DNA of 41,170 bases from Bacteroidaceae bacterium (GTDB lineage: Bacteria; Bacteroidota; Bacteroidia; Bacteroidales; Bacteroidaceae). The notes under the pieces were generated by a model, which saw only the letters and a program-made list of their open reading frames with translations, was not told where the DNA came from and made no database searches. Each line of letters opens with the position of its first letter. Position 1 is the first letter of the stretch. Both the position numbers and the translations under genes were made by a program. Shown in pieces: positions 30,436 through 39,397 of the stretch. Where the stretch lies: contig JAEEOB010000113.1 of assembly GCA_016284045.1 (NCBI GenBank), positions 1 through 41,170 on the forward strand. The letters run 5' to 3'.

Positions 30436-32823
30436 ATGAAACGACTTCTTACCGCAACCATCCTGTTTGCTGGCATCACTGCCGCAAACACCATCAGTGC
30501 CCAGGACAAACTCTATGCCGACGAGTTTCCTTTGGGCGATGTCACCCTGACGGGCGGTCCGCTGAAGGCTGCACGCGACCTGAACATCCAGACCCTGCTC
30601 AAATACGACTGCGACCGATTGATGGCTCCTTACAGAAAAGAGGCAGGACTCACCCCGAAAGCAAAGACCTACCCCAACTGGGATGGTCTCGACGGACACG
30701 TGGGCGGGCACTACCTCACCGCTATGGCACTCAATGCAGCCACAGGCAACGAGGAATGCCGCAAGCGCATGGAGTATATCATCGACGAGGTGGCAGAGTG
30801 TGCCGACGCCAACGACAAGAACCACCCAGATTGGGGCAAGGGCTATATGGGCGGTTTCCCTGGCAGTGACAGATTGTGGCCGGCGTTCAAGAAAGGCGAG
30901 TTCGGTATCTATTTCCGGGCATGGGCTCCTTTTTATAACCTTCACAAGATGTACGCCGGACTCCGCGACGCATGGCTCTACTGCGGCAACGAGAAAGCAC
31001 GCAGTCTGTTCCTTCGCTTCGCGGACTGGGCTGTGGATCTCACCTCCGGACTGACAGACGAGCAGATGGAGCAGATGCTGGGAAACGAGCATGGTGGTAT
31101 GAATGAAGTTATCGCCGACGCATACGCCATCACGAAAGACAAGAAATACCTCGACTGCGCAAAGCGGTTCTCTCACAAACGCCTACTCTATCCGATGTCT
31201 AAGCGCCAAGACAATCTCGACAACATGCACGCCAACACACAGGTGCCGAAAGCAGTGGGATTTGAGCGTATTGCCGAGCTGAGTGGCGACGAGAGCTATC
31301 ACCGTGCAGCGGCGTTCTTCTGGGATGTGGTCACGGGTGAGCGGTCGCTCGCTTTCGGAGGCAACAGCCGACGCGAGCATTTTCCAAGCAAAGAGGCTTG
31401 CACCGACTTCATCAACGACATCGACGGGCCGGAGAGCTGTAACACGAACAACATGCTGAAACTCACCGAGGATCTGCACCGCAGAAACCCTGATGCCAAA
31501 TATGCTGACTACTATGAGCTTGCCACATTCAACCACATCCTCTCCACGCAGCATCCTGAGCATGGCGGTTATGTGTATTTCACACCTGCCCGTCCACGTC
31601 ACTACCGCAACTATTCGGCTCCAAACGAGGCGATGTGGTGCTGTGTGGGCACTGGTATGGAAAACCACGGAAAATACGGGCAGTTCATCTACACGAAAGT
31701 GGGCAACGCATTATTTGTAAACCTCTTCGTACCATCGGAACTCAACTGGAAAGAGCAGAACATGATAATCCGTCAGGAGACAGCGTTCCCTTACGGCGAG
31801 TCCAGCAAAATCACCATCACCGAAGGCAAAGGACAGATGCAGCTGATGATACGCTATCCGGGATGGGTGAAGCCAGGGCAGTTCAGTGTGAAGGTGAACG
31901 GATCGCCGGTGAACATCGTGACAGGACCGTCGTCTTACGTGGCTATCGACCGTAAATGGAAGAAAGGCGATGTCGTGGATATCAGCTTCCCGATGCACGC
32001 CAGCGTGGCTTACCTGCCCAACGTGCCGCAGTACATCGCGCTCATGTACGGACCTATCATGCTGGGAATGAAGACAGGAACCGAGGACCTCGCTCACCTC
32101 ATTGCCGACGACAGCCGATTCGGTCAGTATGCAGGCGGAAAGAAACTTCCGGTCAGCGAGGCGCCGATCCTTATCAATGACAATCCAGAGGACATTGCCA
32201 CCCAGCTCACGCCCATAGCAGGCAAACCGCTCCATTTCAATCTCTCTACAAAAATGGAGAACCCAATACGCAACGAAATTATGCCGTTCTTCGAGATTCA
32301 CGACTCAAGATATATGATGTATTGGCTTACACTCTCGGAAAAAGAATACAAAAACTATCTTGACAACCTGGCCAAGGCGGAGAAAGAGCGTCAGCTAATG
32401 GAAGAGCGCACAGTCGATAAGGTGCAGCCAGGCGAGCAGCAGCCAGAAACCGACCACAAGATGGAAACCGACCGTTCGAACACTGGAAACACCAACGATG
32501 TGTTTTGGCGTGACGCACGCGACGGACATTATTTCAGCTATCTCATGCAGACGGGCGGACAGACAGATCTACAGATCCAGCTCAAATACTGGGGTGTAGG
32601 CGAATGGAAGACCCACGAGTTCGACATCTTCATTGACGATCAGCTTGTGAAGTCCGTTAACAACACAGGCAAATACCGTATCTCTGAATTCAAATACGAG
32701 GCTTACGACATCCCATCTGAACTGATTCAGGGAAAGACTCAAGTACGCGTGAAATTCGTGGCAAAACCAGGCAAACAAATCGGAGAAATCTACGAAGTGC
32801 GACTCATCAAACCCGCCAATTAA
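30436..32823 (+). CDS. GH127 beta-L-arabinofuranosidase, exported
   Basis: The 795-residue protein starts with a signal peptide ending at ISAQ (about residue 23). The (alpha/alpha)6-barrel of GH127 (old DUF1680) follows, with WDGLDGHVGGHYLTA (82-96) and NMHANTQVPKAVGF. The family's zinc and nucleophile residues are visible: E333 and C335 in GPESCNTNNM, and C402-C403 in MWCCVGTGMENHG. Known members release L-arabinofuranose from beta-linked arabino-oligosaccharides of plant glycoproteins. A C-terminal beta-sandwich (from about 450) and a Gln/Glu-rich linker near 650-680 precede a last domain. The exact linkage specificity is inferred from the family. Confidence 0.9.
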   Translation: MKRLLTATILFAGITAANTISAQDKLYADEFPLGDVTLTGGPLKAARDLNIQTLLKYDCDRLMAPYRKEAGLTPKAKTYPNWDGLDGHVGGHYLTAMALNAATGNEECRKRMEYIIDEVAECADANDKNHPDWGKGYMGGFPGSDRLWPAFKKGEFGIYFRAWAPFYNLHKMYAGLRDAWLYCGNEKARSLFLRFADWAVDLTSGLTDEQMEQMLGNEHGGMNEVIADAYAITKDKKYLDCAKRFSHKRLLYPMSKRQDNLDNMHANTQVPKAVGFERIAELSGDESYHRAAAFFWDVVTGERSLAFGGNSRREHFPSKEACTDFINDIDGPESCNTNNMLKLTEDLHRRNPDAKYADYYELATFNHILSTQHPEHGGYVYFTPARPRHYRNYSAPNEAMWCCVGTGMENHGKYGQFIYTKVGNALFVNLFVPSELNWKEQNMIIRQETAFPYGESSKITITEGKGQMQLMIRYPGWVKPGQFSVKVNGSPVNIVTGPSSYVAIDRKWKKGDVVDISFPMHASVAYLPNVPQYIALMYGPIMLGMKTGTEDLAHLIADDSRFGQYAGGKKLPVSEAPILINDNPEDIATQLTPIAGKPLHFNLSTKMENPIRNEIMPFFEIHDSRYMMYWLTLSEKEYKNYLDNLAKAEKERQLMEERTVDKVQPGEQQPETDHKMETDRSNTGNTNDVFWRDARDGHYFSYLMQTGGQTDLQIQLKYWGVGEWKTHEFDIFIDDQLVKSVNNTGKYRISEFKYEAYDIPSELIQGKTQVRVKFVAKPGKQIGEIYEVRLIKPAN

Positions 32824-33020
32824 AGTCACCCCATCCACTCAACAGGCAAAGTAGAGACTCCCCGTGGGGCGTCTCAATGGGGTGCGAAGCACCAAAAACC
32901 ATCTGCTTCCCATCCAAAAAATCAACGGGAGTTAAAAAGGCACCCCACCTTTTTAACTCCCGTTTTCACTTCCTATTCCGCAGAAATACAACTCGCGTTT
33001 TCGAATAATACAAACTCCAA
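32824..33020. other. Convergent spacer with several palindromes
   Basis: Between GH127 (+) and the acyltransferase (-) lie GAGAC-t-CCCC...GGGG-c-GTCTC (32854-32875), GGTGC-GAA-GCACC (32881-32893) and the terminator at 32924-32964. The rest is featureless. Confidence 0.6.
32924..32964. terminator. Bidirectional terminator between convergent genes
   Basis: AACGGGAGTTAAAAAGG and its exact complement form a 17-bp stem around a 7-nt loop, with T residues after it. It serves both GH127 and the acyltransferase transcripts. Confidence 0.85.
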
Positions 33021-34112
33021 CTAAAGCTTGATAATAATCTTCCTGCGATACAGCGCATACCCCAGCAGGAAATTTATCAATACAAAGCTGAGCGCATAAA
33101 GAAGTGAGGCGGTCTGCGGATGGCTTACAATCAACGAAATTCCCGCAAACATCGCATCTGAAATCCCGAAATATCCGAAAACAATTGCAATAAGTTCGCT
33201 CACCACATACAGGAACAGCGGATTCACACCGAACACCACAAAAAACGTGTGCCATCGCCGCCCGTTCCGAATATCGACGCAATACATCAGCAACCCAAGC
33301 AACGCGGATGCCAATCCGCACGTCATCAGCACATAGCTCGGACTCCATATACGCTTGTTCAGTGGCAGGCCGAACGAAAGCAGGTAACCGCCGATAATCA
33401 GCACCGCTGCCACCAACAATACGGAGAACGCTTTATCAAGCAGGTTCTCAGTATTTTTGATTTTCATTCCCACATAAAAGCCTATCAGCACATGCGCCAC
33501 CGAAGGGATGATGCCAAGCAGTCCCTCCGGATCCACCGGGCTCTTCCTGTAAAGATGAGAAACACCGAAAAGGGCACAATCAACACGCGACAAGATGTTG
33601 TGGGCATTCTCTGCATAACCGTCGCCCGTGAGCAATATCACGGTATAAATAACCAGCAGCACGATGATAGCAGGAATCAGCCACCTGTGACTCAGCACAA
33701 TGACTATTACCGAAGTTATGCCGTAGCTCAAAGCTATGCGCTGCAGCACTGCCCACACTCGGAGATTACCGAAATTATGCCAATCGCCATAAACAGCCAT
33801 ATCCAGCCAGTTGATAGCCAAACCAATAAAAAATAGCAGGACCGTCCGCCTCACGATTTTCCGCACAAGTGGTCCCGACGCCTTGAACTGCGATTTCGAC
33901 AGCGACAGATACATTGATACGCCCATGATAAACAGAAAAAACGGAAAAACCAAATCACAAGGTGTCATACCGTTCCACCGCGAATGACTGAGCGGCTCAA
34001 ACGACTTGCCATAGCCGTTGTTCACAAGAATCATTCCCGCCACAGTGAGACCTCGAAGAATATCCAAAGACAATATCCGTTGTTTCATGACTGTGCTCAT
34101 TTTCATTTGCAA
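33021..34112 (-). CDS. HGSNAT-like membrane acyltransferase (DUF5009 / COG4299)
   Basis: The 363-residue polytopic membrane protein has about 10 hydrophobic helices. The N-terminal RILSLDILRGLTVAGMILVN and SHSRWNGMTPCDLVFPFFLF (42-61) match human heparan-alpha-glucosaminide N-acetyltransferase (HASWNGLT...DLVFP as I recall). H43 aligns with the histidine reported as its active site. DPEGLLGIIPS and the YALYRRKIIIKL end also agree. HGSNAT moves acetyl groups across a membrane onto terminal glucosamine. The start may be ATG 34112 or 34088. The gene lies 41 nt downstream of a GH89 gene on the same strand. Confidence 0.82.
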   Translation of the reverse strand: MQMKMSTVMKQRILSLDILRGLTVAGMILVNNGYGKSFEPLSHSRWNGMTPCDLVFPFFLFIMGVSMYLSLSKSQFKASGPLVRKIVRRTVLLFFIGLAINWLDMAVYGDWHNFGNLRVWAVLQRIALSYGITSVIVIVLSHRWLIPAIIVLLVIYTVILLTGDGYAENAHNILSRVDCALFGVSHLYRKSPVDPEGLLGIIPSVAHVLIGFYVGMKIKNTENLLDKAFSVLLVAAVLIIGGYLLSFGLPLNKRIWSPSYVLMTCGLASALLGLLMYCVDIRNGRRWHTFFVVFGVNPLFLYVVSELIAIVFGYFGISDAMFAGISLIVSHPQTASLLYALSFVLINFLLGYALYRRKIIIKL

Positions 34113-34153
34113 AAAACTATAGGAACCATAAAATCTATAGGAACTATAAAAAA

Positions 34154-36397
34154 CTATAAACTACAAACCAATCTCACCGCTTTCCGTGCAATATCCACAG
34201 CATCTCCTTCTGCCTCCGACGAATATCCGCCCTGACGCAGCGTCCACGGCTCTTCAATGGCATAATAATCGATACTGACCTCCTGCGGACGCGCCATCTG
34301 CATCAGCTCGTCTGCTGTTTTATTGCTGTTCTTGCCTGTACCAAGCATCTCCAAATCCGGTTTCGAACCCGCCTCCATCTCATCTTCCAACAGACGGAAG
34401 AACGTCAGCCATCTCACTTTATAAAAGTCTTTCAACAGCCCCTGCCACTCTTTATGGGCATAATCACGCAGCTTGCCAGTGTCGGCGCAATAGCGGTTAC
34501 CCCAGGTAGTTATCTGAACCCGCGCGTTCCATTCGTACAGTTTACGCTCTGCATCCGTAGTGCCACAGGCTATTGCCATTTCAGTCCAATGCCCCAAGCG
34601 GAACTCGGTCCGCGTGGCAAGCAGTTCATCCTGCATGTCGAGAAGCTGGAGGAAACGGTCACGGTGCTCCCTGAATTCCTTCAGCATAAACGCTTTGTAA
34701 TAGGCGACGGCAAGCTGATATTCCACCCTCGCACGGTCAGCGACAGCCTGACGTGTGATATCCACAAGGTCGTACTCGAAATTATTGTTCCCGCGGAATC
34801 TCTCAGCCACGCTGTTCATCAGTTCCGCAGCTTTCTGAGTGGAAGACGGGGCGTAATAGTTTTTCATCTTCGACCAGCTCGAAGCCTGGAAATTATTCAG
34901 CGACGGACGGCAGCAGAATATGCTCTCGTGAGGTCCCTGCTGATTGTTGCCTGCTGGGCAATTGTAAATACTCTCCGATAAGATACGCCAGGCTTCCTGA
35001 ACCTGCGGTTCGTCAACACCATAGCGGGCACGGACATACTCCCGCAGCCACGTCTCCTTAGTGATTTTCTCTGTACGCCACGGCAGCTCACTCATCAGCT
35101 CGAACATCACGGGGTTGTTCTCTGAGCCCTCCATCGTGAAACCGGTTCCGGCAATTCGGTAGGCCAACGGATTGGTCTGGGTGGAATAGAAGTTGTCGAT
35201 AAGCTGATCCATACGGCCGTGAAGACCCACATTCGCACCAAAATTCTCCAGCAGGCAGAACAGCCATGGATGATTACCATAGCCCTTCTCACGGCGCCAC
35301 ACTGACGGAGCACCCCACATCGGACGGCACTCACTGAAGAGGTCGAGCACCAGCATGTCTTCTGATCTGATGGTATCAAGCATCTGCGGACGGGGATTCT
35401 CTGTCCACCCTTGTACCACCCACACGCTCTCCGGGTTGGCTCTCTTCATAGCATTCAGAATTGCAATGGCTGACGCACCATAGTCGATACTGCCGTCGTC
35501 GTGGCTCTCATGAAACGGGTCCATGGAATAATAGTCGGCGGTGCCGAACAGGCGGGTCAGCTCATCATAGTAGAGGTCGGCTATCTCGTTAAACCGCAGG
35601 TCGGTGGGCTGAAGGTTGGCAGGACGCAGAAATCCGTTCCAGGGCTTAGTGTCACTCACGTTTAGGCCCAGCTTCTCTTTCGCATCGTGGGGAACCATAC
35701 CTGAATAGCCGGGCAGCACAGGATGCATGCCCAGTTCTTTCATCCGCACTAGTATCTGCTTCTGCAGCTTCTCCTGACGGGCATACCATGAAAGGGGAAG
35801 CGGACCGCCCCACCCTTCAAGGTTGTTCATCTCCCACCATGCCAGAAACGCCGGACCAGCGATGAAACGCCCCACCTCCTCCTCGCTGTAGCCCAAACGC
35901 AGCAGCATGTTGCGCCACACGCACTCCTCACCCACTATGGCAAGCGGCATATTTACGCCATGCAGCGCCATCCAGTCGATTTCCTGCTCCCAACGCGTCC
36001 AGTCCCAGAACGCCATCGAATAGGAGAAAGTGCAGTAGTTGAAGTCGTAGCGCAGTTTGAGTGCCGTCTCATGACGCTCTTTCCGATCTACCGCCGGCAA
36101 CACATCGGGCAGTTTTGCTTTCGGGTTGTTCCATGTAATATGCACACCGGCATAGTATTTCAGATACCAGTTCACACCCGTAGCGACATTCACCCACGTG
36201 TTGCCGCGAACCACCACACGCTTTCCCTGCTGGCTAAGCTCAAAGAAATCTGTGCCGGCATGACCTGCCTTCACCAATTCCGTCTTAAACTTCTTCGATG
36301 CTCCGCTGTCGATGCGCTCCAGCAGCTCATCCACCGGGTTTGCGCGCACAGTCACAAACAGTCCAACCAAAACCGCAACAAACAAATGTCTTTTCAT
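34154..36397 (-). CDS. GH89 alpha-N-acetylglucosaminidase, exported
   Basis: The 747-residue enzyme starts at ATG 36397 (MKRHLFVAVLVGLFVTVRAN), a clear signal peptide; a longer reading from 36442 lacks one. It is the bacterial counterpart of human NAGLU and removes terminal alpha-GlcNAc. Visible landmarks are NYCTFSYSMAFWDWTRWEQE (120-139), WMALHGVNMPLA, DPFHESHDDGS with E297 as probable acid/base, and GTGFTMEGSENNPV with E423 as probable nucleophile. The C-terminal helical domain runs to the end. It is the first gene of a pair with the HGSNAT-like acyltransferase. Confidence 0.92.
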   Translation of the reverse strand: MKRHLFVAVLVGLFVTVRANPVDELLERIDSGASKKFKTELVKAGHAGTDFFELSQQGKRVVVRGNTWVNVATGVNWYLKYYAGVHITWNNPKAKLPDVLPAVDRKERHETALKLRYDFNYCTFSYSMAFWDWTRWEQEIDWMALHGVNMPLAIVGEECVWRNMLLRLGYSEEEVGRFIAGPAFLAWWEMNNLEGWGGPLPLSWYARQEKLQKQILVRMKELGMHPVLPGYSGMVPHDAKEKLGLNVSDTKPWNGFLRPANLQPTDLRFNEIADLYYDELTRLFGTADYYSMDPFHESHDDGSIDYGASAIAILNAMKRANPESVWVVQGWTENPRPQMLDTIRSEDMLVLDLFSECRPMWGAPSVWRREKGYGNHPWLFCLLENFGANVGLHGRMDQLIDNFYSTQTNPLAYRIAGTGFTMEGSENNPVMFELMSELPWRTEKITKETWLREYVRARYGVDEPQVQEAWRILSESIYNCPAGNNQQGPHESIFCCRPSLNNFQASSWSKMKNYYAPSSTQKAAELMNSVAERFRGNNNFEYDLVDITRQAVADRARVEYQLAVAYYKAFMLKEFREHRDRFLQLLDMQDELLATRTEFRLGHWTEMAIACGTTDAERKLYEWNARVQITTWGNRYCADTGKLRDYAHKEWQGLLKDFYKVRWLTFFRLLEDEMEAGSKPDLEMLGTGKNSNKTADELMQMARPQEVSIDYYAIEEPWTLRQGGYSSEAEGDAVDIARKAVRLVCSL

Positions 36398-36471
36398 AAT
36401 TCCATGTTTACTTTCATCAGCATAAGTAAATACACTTTTCACTATTCACTTAAAAAAATCCTATTTATCCA

Positions 36472-36503
36472 CAAAGTTAACTTTTATTCTCCATAAAAAC
36501 AAA
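36472..36503 (-). promoter_or_regulatory. Promoter of the GH89-acyltransferase operon
   Basis: On the minus strand TTTG (36503-36500) and TAACTTTG (36479-36472) are 20 nt apart, a full consensus, with a leader of about 68 nt. Confidence 0.75.
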
Positions 36504-36517
36504 AAACTTTCAACCCT

Positions 36518-36549
36518 TTTGTGCATTCCACAAAAAATATGTAATTTTG
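36518..36549 (+). promoter_or_regulatory. Promoter of the TIGR04076 gene
   Basis: TTTG (36518-36521) and TAATTTTG (36542-36549) are 20 nt apart, a full consensus, 26 nt before ATG 36576. It diverges from the GH89 promoter. Confidence 0.75.
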
Positions 36550-36575
36550 CTGTCAAATCAAAACCGGAAATCATC

Positions 36576-36881
36576 ATGAACAAAGTTCGTATCACAGCCA
36601 TCCGCCAGACCGTCTATCCCGATTTGATGGCGAAATACGAGAATCCCATTGAGCACACATGCGATGTCAAGGAAGGTCAGCAATGGATTTCCATCGACGG
36701 CAACCGTCCTGAAGGCTTATGTCCTTCCGCATGGTCTTCCATGCGTGAGTTTGTCGAAGCTCTCGCCCGTGGAGAAGGCAATTTCTACGACGGATGGATG
36801 CAGAATCCCAAGAGTGCCATGATCAGCTGCAACGACGGATTCCGGCCCTTCTCCTTTTATATAGAAGTCGTGGACGATTAA
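36576..36881 (+). CDS. TIGR04076 family protein
   Basis: The 101-residue protein starts at ATG 36576 (MNKVRITAIRQTVYPDL), directly after the promoter; an in-frame ATG at 36519 lies inside the promoter and is rejected. It shows the family layout: a short beta strand, HTCDVKEGQQW, GLCPSAWSSMREFV (a CP-x-A-W pattern) and a final SCNDGFRPFSFYIE. The conserved cysteines suggest metal or redox chemistry, but the function of this family is not established. It is cytoplasmic, with no signal peptide. Confidence 0.8.
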   Translation: MNKVRITAIRQTVYPDLMAKYENPIEHTCDVKEGQQWISIDGNRPEGLCPSAWSSMREFVEALARGEGNFYDGWMQNPKSAMISCNDGFRPFSFYIEVVDD

Positions 36882-37024
36882 CTTTCACGTCTTGGAGCCT
36901 TAGTTTTTAGCCCTTAAAGACCCTTAGCTCCCTATTTCCCGAATCTAAACTCAAAACTTTTCAAAAAAAGTGTAGTTTTATCATATATTGTTGCGTCTAA
37001 TGGTTGTAATTTGAAAAAGAAAAA

Positions 37025-37495
37025 ATGAACTCACAAGAACAAGAATTTGCAAAACTGGTGAAAGAGCAGAAAAGCACCATATACACAGTGTGCTATATGT
37101 TCTCTAAAGACCAGGACGAGGTGAACGACCTGTTCCAGGAAATTCTCATAAACCTGTGGAACGGCTTCGAGAAATTCGAAGGCAGAAGCAATATCCGCAC
37201 ATGGGTTTACCGCGTCAGCCTCAACACCTGCATCAGTCAGGACCGGAAGAAAAAGAAAAACAAGAGTGTGCCGCTCAGCATGGACATCGACCTCTTCAAC
37301 GACTCCGACGAAGACAGCCGGCAGGTGGAGATGCTACGAAGCCGCATAAACAAACTGGGACCCTTCGACCGCGCCATCATTCTACTTTGGCTTGAAAACA
37401 TGAGCTACGAGGAAATCGGACAGGTCGTCGGTATCTCAACGAAAAACGTTTCCGTCCGACTCTTCCGAATCAAGGAACAGCTCAAAAAAATGTAA
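37025..37495 (+). CDS. ECF-type RNA polymerase sigma factor
   Basis: The 156-residue protein has sigma region 2 at about residues 15-80 (DEVNDLFQEILINLWNGFEKF, then SNIRTWVYRVSLNTCI for the -10 contact). Region 4 with its helix-turn-helix lies at about 105-150 (LENMSYEEIGQVVGISTKNV). A lysine-rich linker (RKKKKNKS) joins them. It is followed after 115 nt by a membrane protein gene on the same strand that could be its partner. It lies apart from any SusCD genes, so it is unlike the polysaccharide-utilization sigma factors. The regulon is unknown. Confidence 0.92.
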   Translation: MNSQEQEFAKLVKEQKSTIYTVCYMFSKDQDEVNDLFQEILINLWNGFEKFEGRSNIRTWVYRVSLNTCISQDRKKKKNKSVPLSMDIDLFNDSDEDSRQVEMLRSRINKLGPFDRAIILLWLENMSYEEIGQVVGISTKNVSVRLFRIKEQLKKM

Positions 37496-37610
37496 AAAGT
37501 TCATTTTAACTACAACTCCATTTTCGAAGAAAATTAACTCTAATTCCGAGGGAATTTAACTCCCAATTAAATAAACAACCATTACATCAACATTTAAAAC
37601 AACAAATATT

Positions 37611-38240
37611 ATGGATACTAATAAAGACACACAGGAGCTGGAACAGATGCGTCAGCAGATGGACATCCTGAAAAGAAAACTCGAGCAGCAGGAAATCGTG
37701 AACGACCAGATTATACGGCAGTCGATGAAGTCACGGATGTCGTGGATCAACAGATACCGCTGGATTTCATTGTTTGCCGCACCTTTTGTGGCACTGTGCT
37801 TTCTCCCCTCTATGTTCAATGGAATCATATCATGGCCGCTTTACATATTCACCATCATTATGGTGTTGGTATCCACCATTGCCGACTTTGTCATCAACCA
37901 TATCTCCGACAACACGATGATGAACAGCAGCCTTCTTGAAATATCCGAGAAGCTGACAAAAATGAAGCGCCTCCGCCGGATGGAAACCATCATCGGTCTG
38001 GTTGTCGTTGTCTTATGGCTCATTTGGCTCCTATATGAGATTTATGCAACAACTGAAGGCGCCGACCTCGAAACACGCAAATACACCATCGGATTCATGA
38101 TAGCCGTCGGCATCGGAGCGTTCATAGGAGGCACCATCGGACTCACCATCTACTTCAAGATGCAGAGCACCAACGACGACCTCATCCACCAGATTGAGGA
38201 ACTCAAAAGAGCTGAGCAACAAAACGGGCAAACCATTTAA
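37611..38240 (+). CDS. Membrane protein with N-terminal coiled coil, next to ECF sigma factor
   Basis: The 209-residue protein starts with a charged coiled-coil segment (residues 5-35, QELEQMRQQMDILKRKLEQQ). Hydrophobic helices follow at roughly 50-67, 72-92, 125-145 and 160-183, and the C-terminal tail is again charged. In Bacteroidetes, ECF sigma genes are often paired with a membrane anti-sigma or sensor protein. This layout, with a cytosolic N-terminal helix and four membrane spans, would fit such a role. No known anti-sigma domain is recognised, so that role is inference. Confidence 0.75.
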   Translation: MDTNKDTQELEQMRQQMDILKRKLEQQEIVNDQIIRQSMKSRMSWINRYRWISLFAAPFVALCFLPSMFNGIISWPLYIFTIIMVLVSTIADFVINHISDNTMMNSSLLEISEKLTKMKRLRRMETIIGLVVVVLWLIWLLYEIYATTEGADLETRKYTIGFMIAVGIGAFIGGTIGLTIYFKMQSTNDDLIHQIEELKRAEQQNGQTI

Positions 38241-38266
38241 TCAACCATATTTTTTCCCCTTTTCCC

Positions 38267-38305
38267 AAGGATGTGCCAACTTCATCACGGGCACATCCTT
38301 TTTTC
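38267..38305 (+). terminator. Terminator of the sigma factor / membrane protein pair
   Basis: AAGGATGTGCC (38267-38277) and GGCACATCCTT (38290-38300) form an 11-bp stem with a T-run. Confidence 0.85.
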
Positions 38306-38577
38306 AACCCAAAAACATACAAAAACCAAAAAAAATATTTTTTTTTTCGCTCATTCCTTTTTTTTCATTAAATTTGCCACATCTTTATTTCATATACCAA
38401 CAAAAATCTAAAATCAAAAAAATCACAAAAAATAATTAAACCAACACCCACATCTCATAGTCAAACATAAAGACTTCTAAAAAATCAACAAAAAACGTAA
38501 AAAATAACATACCATAATCTAAAAATCTTTAAACATTACACAATAAACTTTTTTTATTAACTAAACTAAAAAGAATC
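38306..38577. other. G-depleted 272-nt region with promoter and long 5' leader
   Basis: The plus strand has only about six G residues over this stretch and is almost entirely A, C and T. It includes the -7 box TAAATTTG (38369-38376). The predicted leader of about 195 nt before ATG 38578 has about four G residues, so it can form almost no structure. Confidence 0.7.
38345..38376 (+). promoter_or_regulatory. Promoter of the 38578 gene
   Basis: TAAATTTG (38369-38376) is a good -7 box. TTTC at 38345-38348, 20 nt upstream, is one base off TTTG. Confidence 0.55.
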
Positions 38578-39081
38578 ATGAAAAAATTTATGACATTGCT
38601 TGCGCTGATCGCTATTCCATTTGCTATGCAGGCACAGACAAAATTCCACGATGTGGAAGCAAACGAGGCTAAAGGTCCAGTGAAATCAATCACAACCCAG
38701 CAGATGGGACGTAGCCAGACTATCACATTCACTGCTGACGGAAAGCAGGAAGGTGTCACCGATGCTGTCTATGATGCAGACGGATACATCCAGTCAGCCA
38801 AAATCGAAGCTCAGGGGCAGAAAATCGAAGTGAAATACACTTGGGAAAACGGTAAGGTGAAATCACGCACCATGAACATGATGGGACGCGAGTTCACAAC
38901 CATCAACAACTATGATGAGAACGGTGTGCTCAAATCAACAAGCATGGATATGGGCGGACAGACTATGGAAATGCCTTACACCGACTACAAATTCGACGAC
39001 AAAGGCAACTGGATCAGCCGCAAGACCTCTATGATGGGTCGAGATATGGAAATGCCACGCACCATTGAATACTTCGAGTAA
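38578..39081 (+). CDS. Small secreted protein with YD-like strand repeats
   Basis: The 167-residue protein has a signal peptide ending at MQAQ (residue 19). The mature part is made of short repeated beta-hairpins such as VYDADGYIQSAKIE, NNYDENGVLKSTSM and YKFDDKGNWISRKT, resembling the YD/RHS type of repeat (xYDxxG). It is methionine-rich (MGRE, MMGRDMEMP). It stands alone between two strong terminators and is led by a long, G-poor leader, which suggests high expression. The function is unknown. Confidence 0.75.
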   Translation: MKKFMTLLALIAIPFAMQAQTKFHDVEANEAKGPVKSITTQQMGRSQTITFTADGKQEGVTDAVYDADGYIQSAKIEAQGQKIEVKYTWENGKVKSRTMNMMGREFTTINNYDENGVLKSTSMDMGGQTMEMPYTDYKFDDKGNWISRKTSMMGRDMEMPRTIEYFE

Positions 39082-39116
39082 CCCTTCCAAAAAAGAAAAT
39101 CCACAACCATAATCCT

Positions 39117-39153
39117 ACAGGGTGTGCCTCTCAGCTGGCACACCCTGTTTTTT
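39117..39153 (+). terminator. Terminator of the 38578 gene
   Basis: ACAGGGTGTGCC and GGCACACCCTGT form a 12-bp stem around an 8-nt loop, followed by six T. Confidence 0.88.
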
Positions 39154-39174
39154 GTTTGCATAGACCATCAAGCA

Positions 39175-39196
39175 GGGACTCACTTTATATGTGTCC
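39175..39196. repeat. GGGACTCAC-type hairpin copy
   Basis: This is a fourth copy of the GGGACTTAC motif. Relative to the others, a T-A pair is replaced by C-G, keeping the stem, which hints that the folded form matters. It lies in the 316-nt gap 39082-39397, which otherwise holds a terminator, A/T-rich sequence and the gmd promoter. Confidence 0.55.
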
Positions 39197-39320
39197 GCAA
39201 ACAACCAGAACAGATTGCAGCACAAGACATTGCACTGCTTTAACCATAAAAACTGAAAACAGAAAAATCATCTAAATGGCACCAAAAGCTAATTTTGATT
39301 TATGAATTATAAATTAAAAA

Positions 39321-39351
39321 TTTGAATTATAATTTCTTTTTTGTAACTTTG
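39321..39351 (+). promoter_or_regulatory. gmd promoter
   Basis: TTTG (39321-39324) and TAACTTTG (39344-39351) are 19 nt apart, a full consensus, 46 nt before the start codon. Confidence 0.78.
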
Positions 39352-39397
39352 CAAATTAAAACGCTTAATCCGAAAACAAACAAAATAATACAGATAT

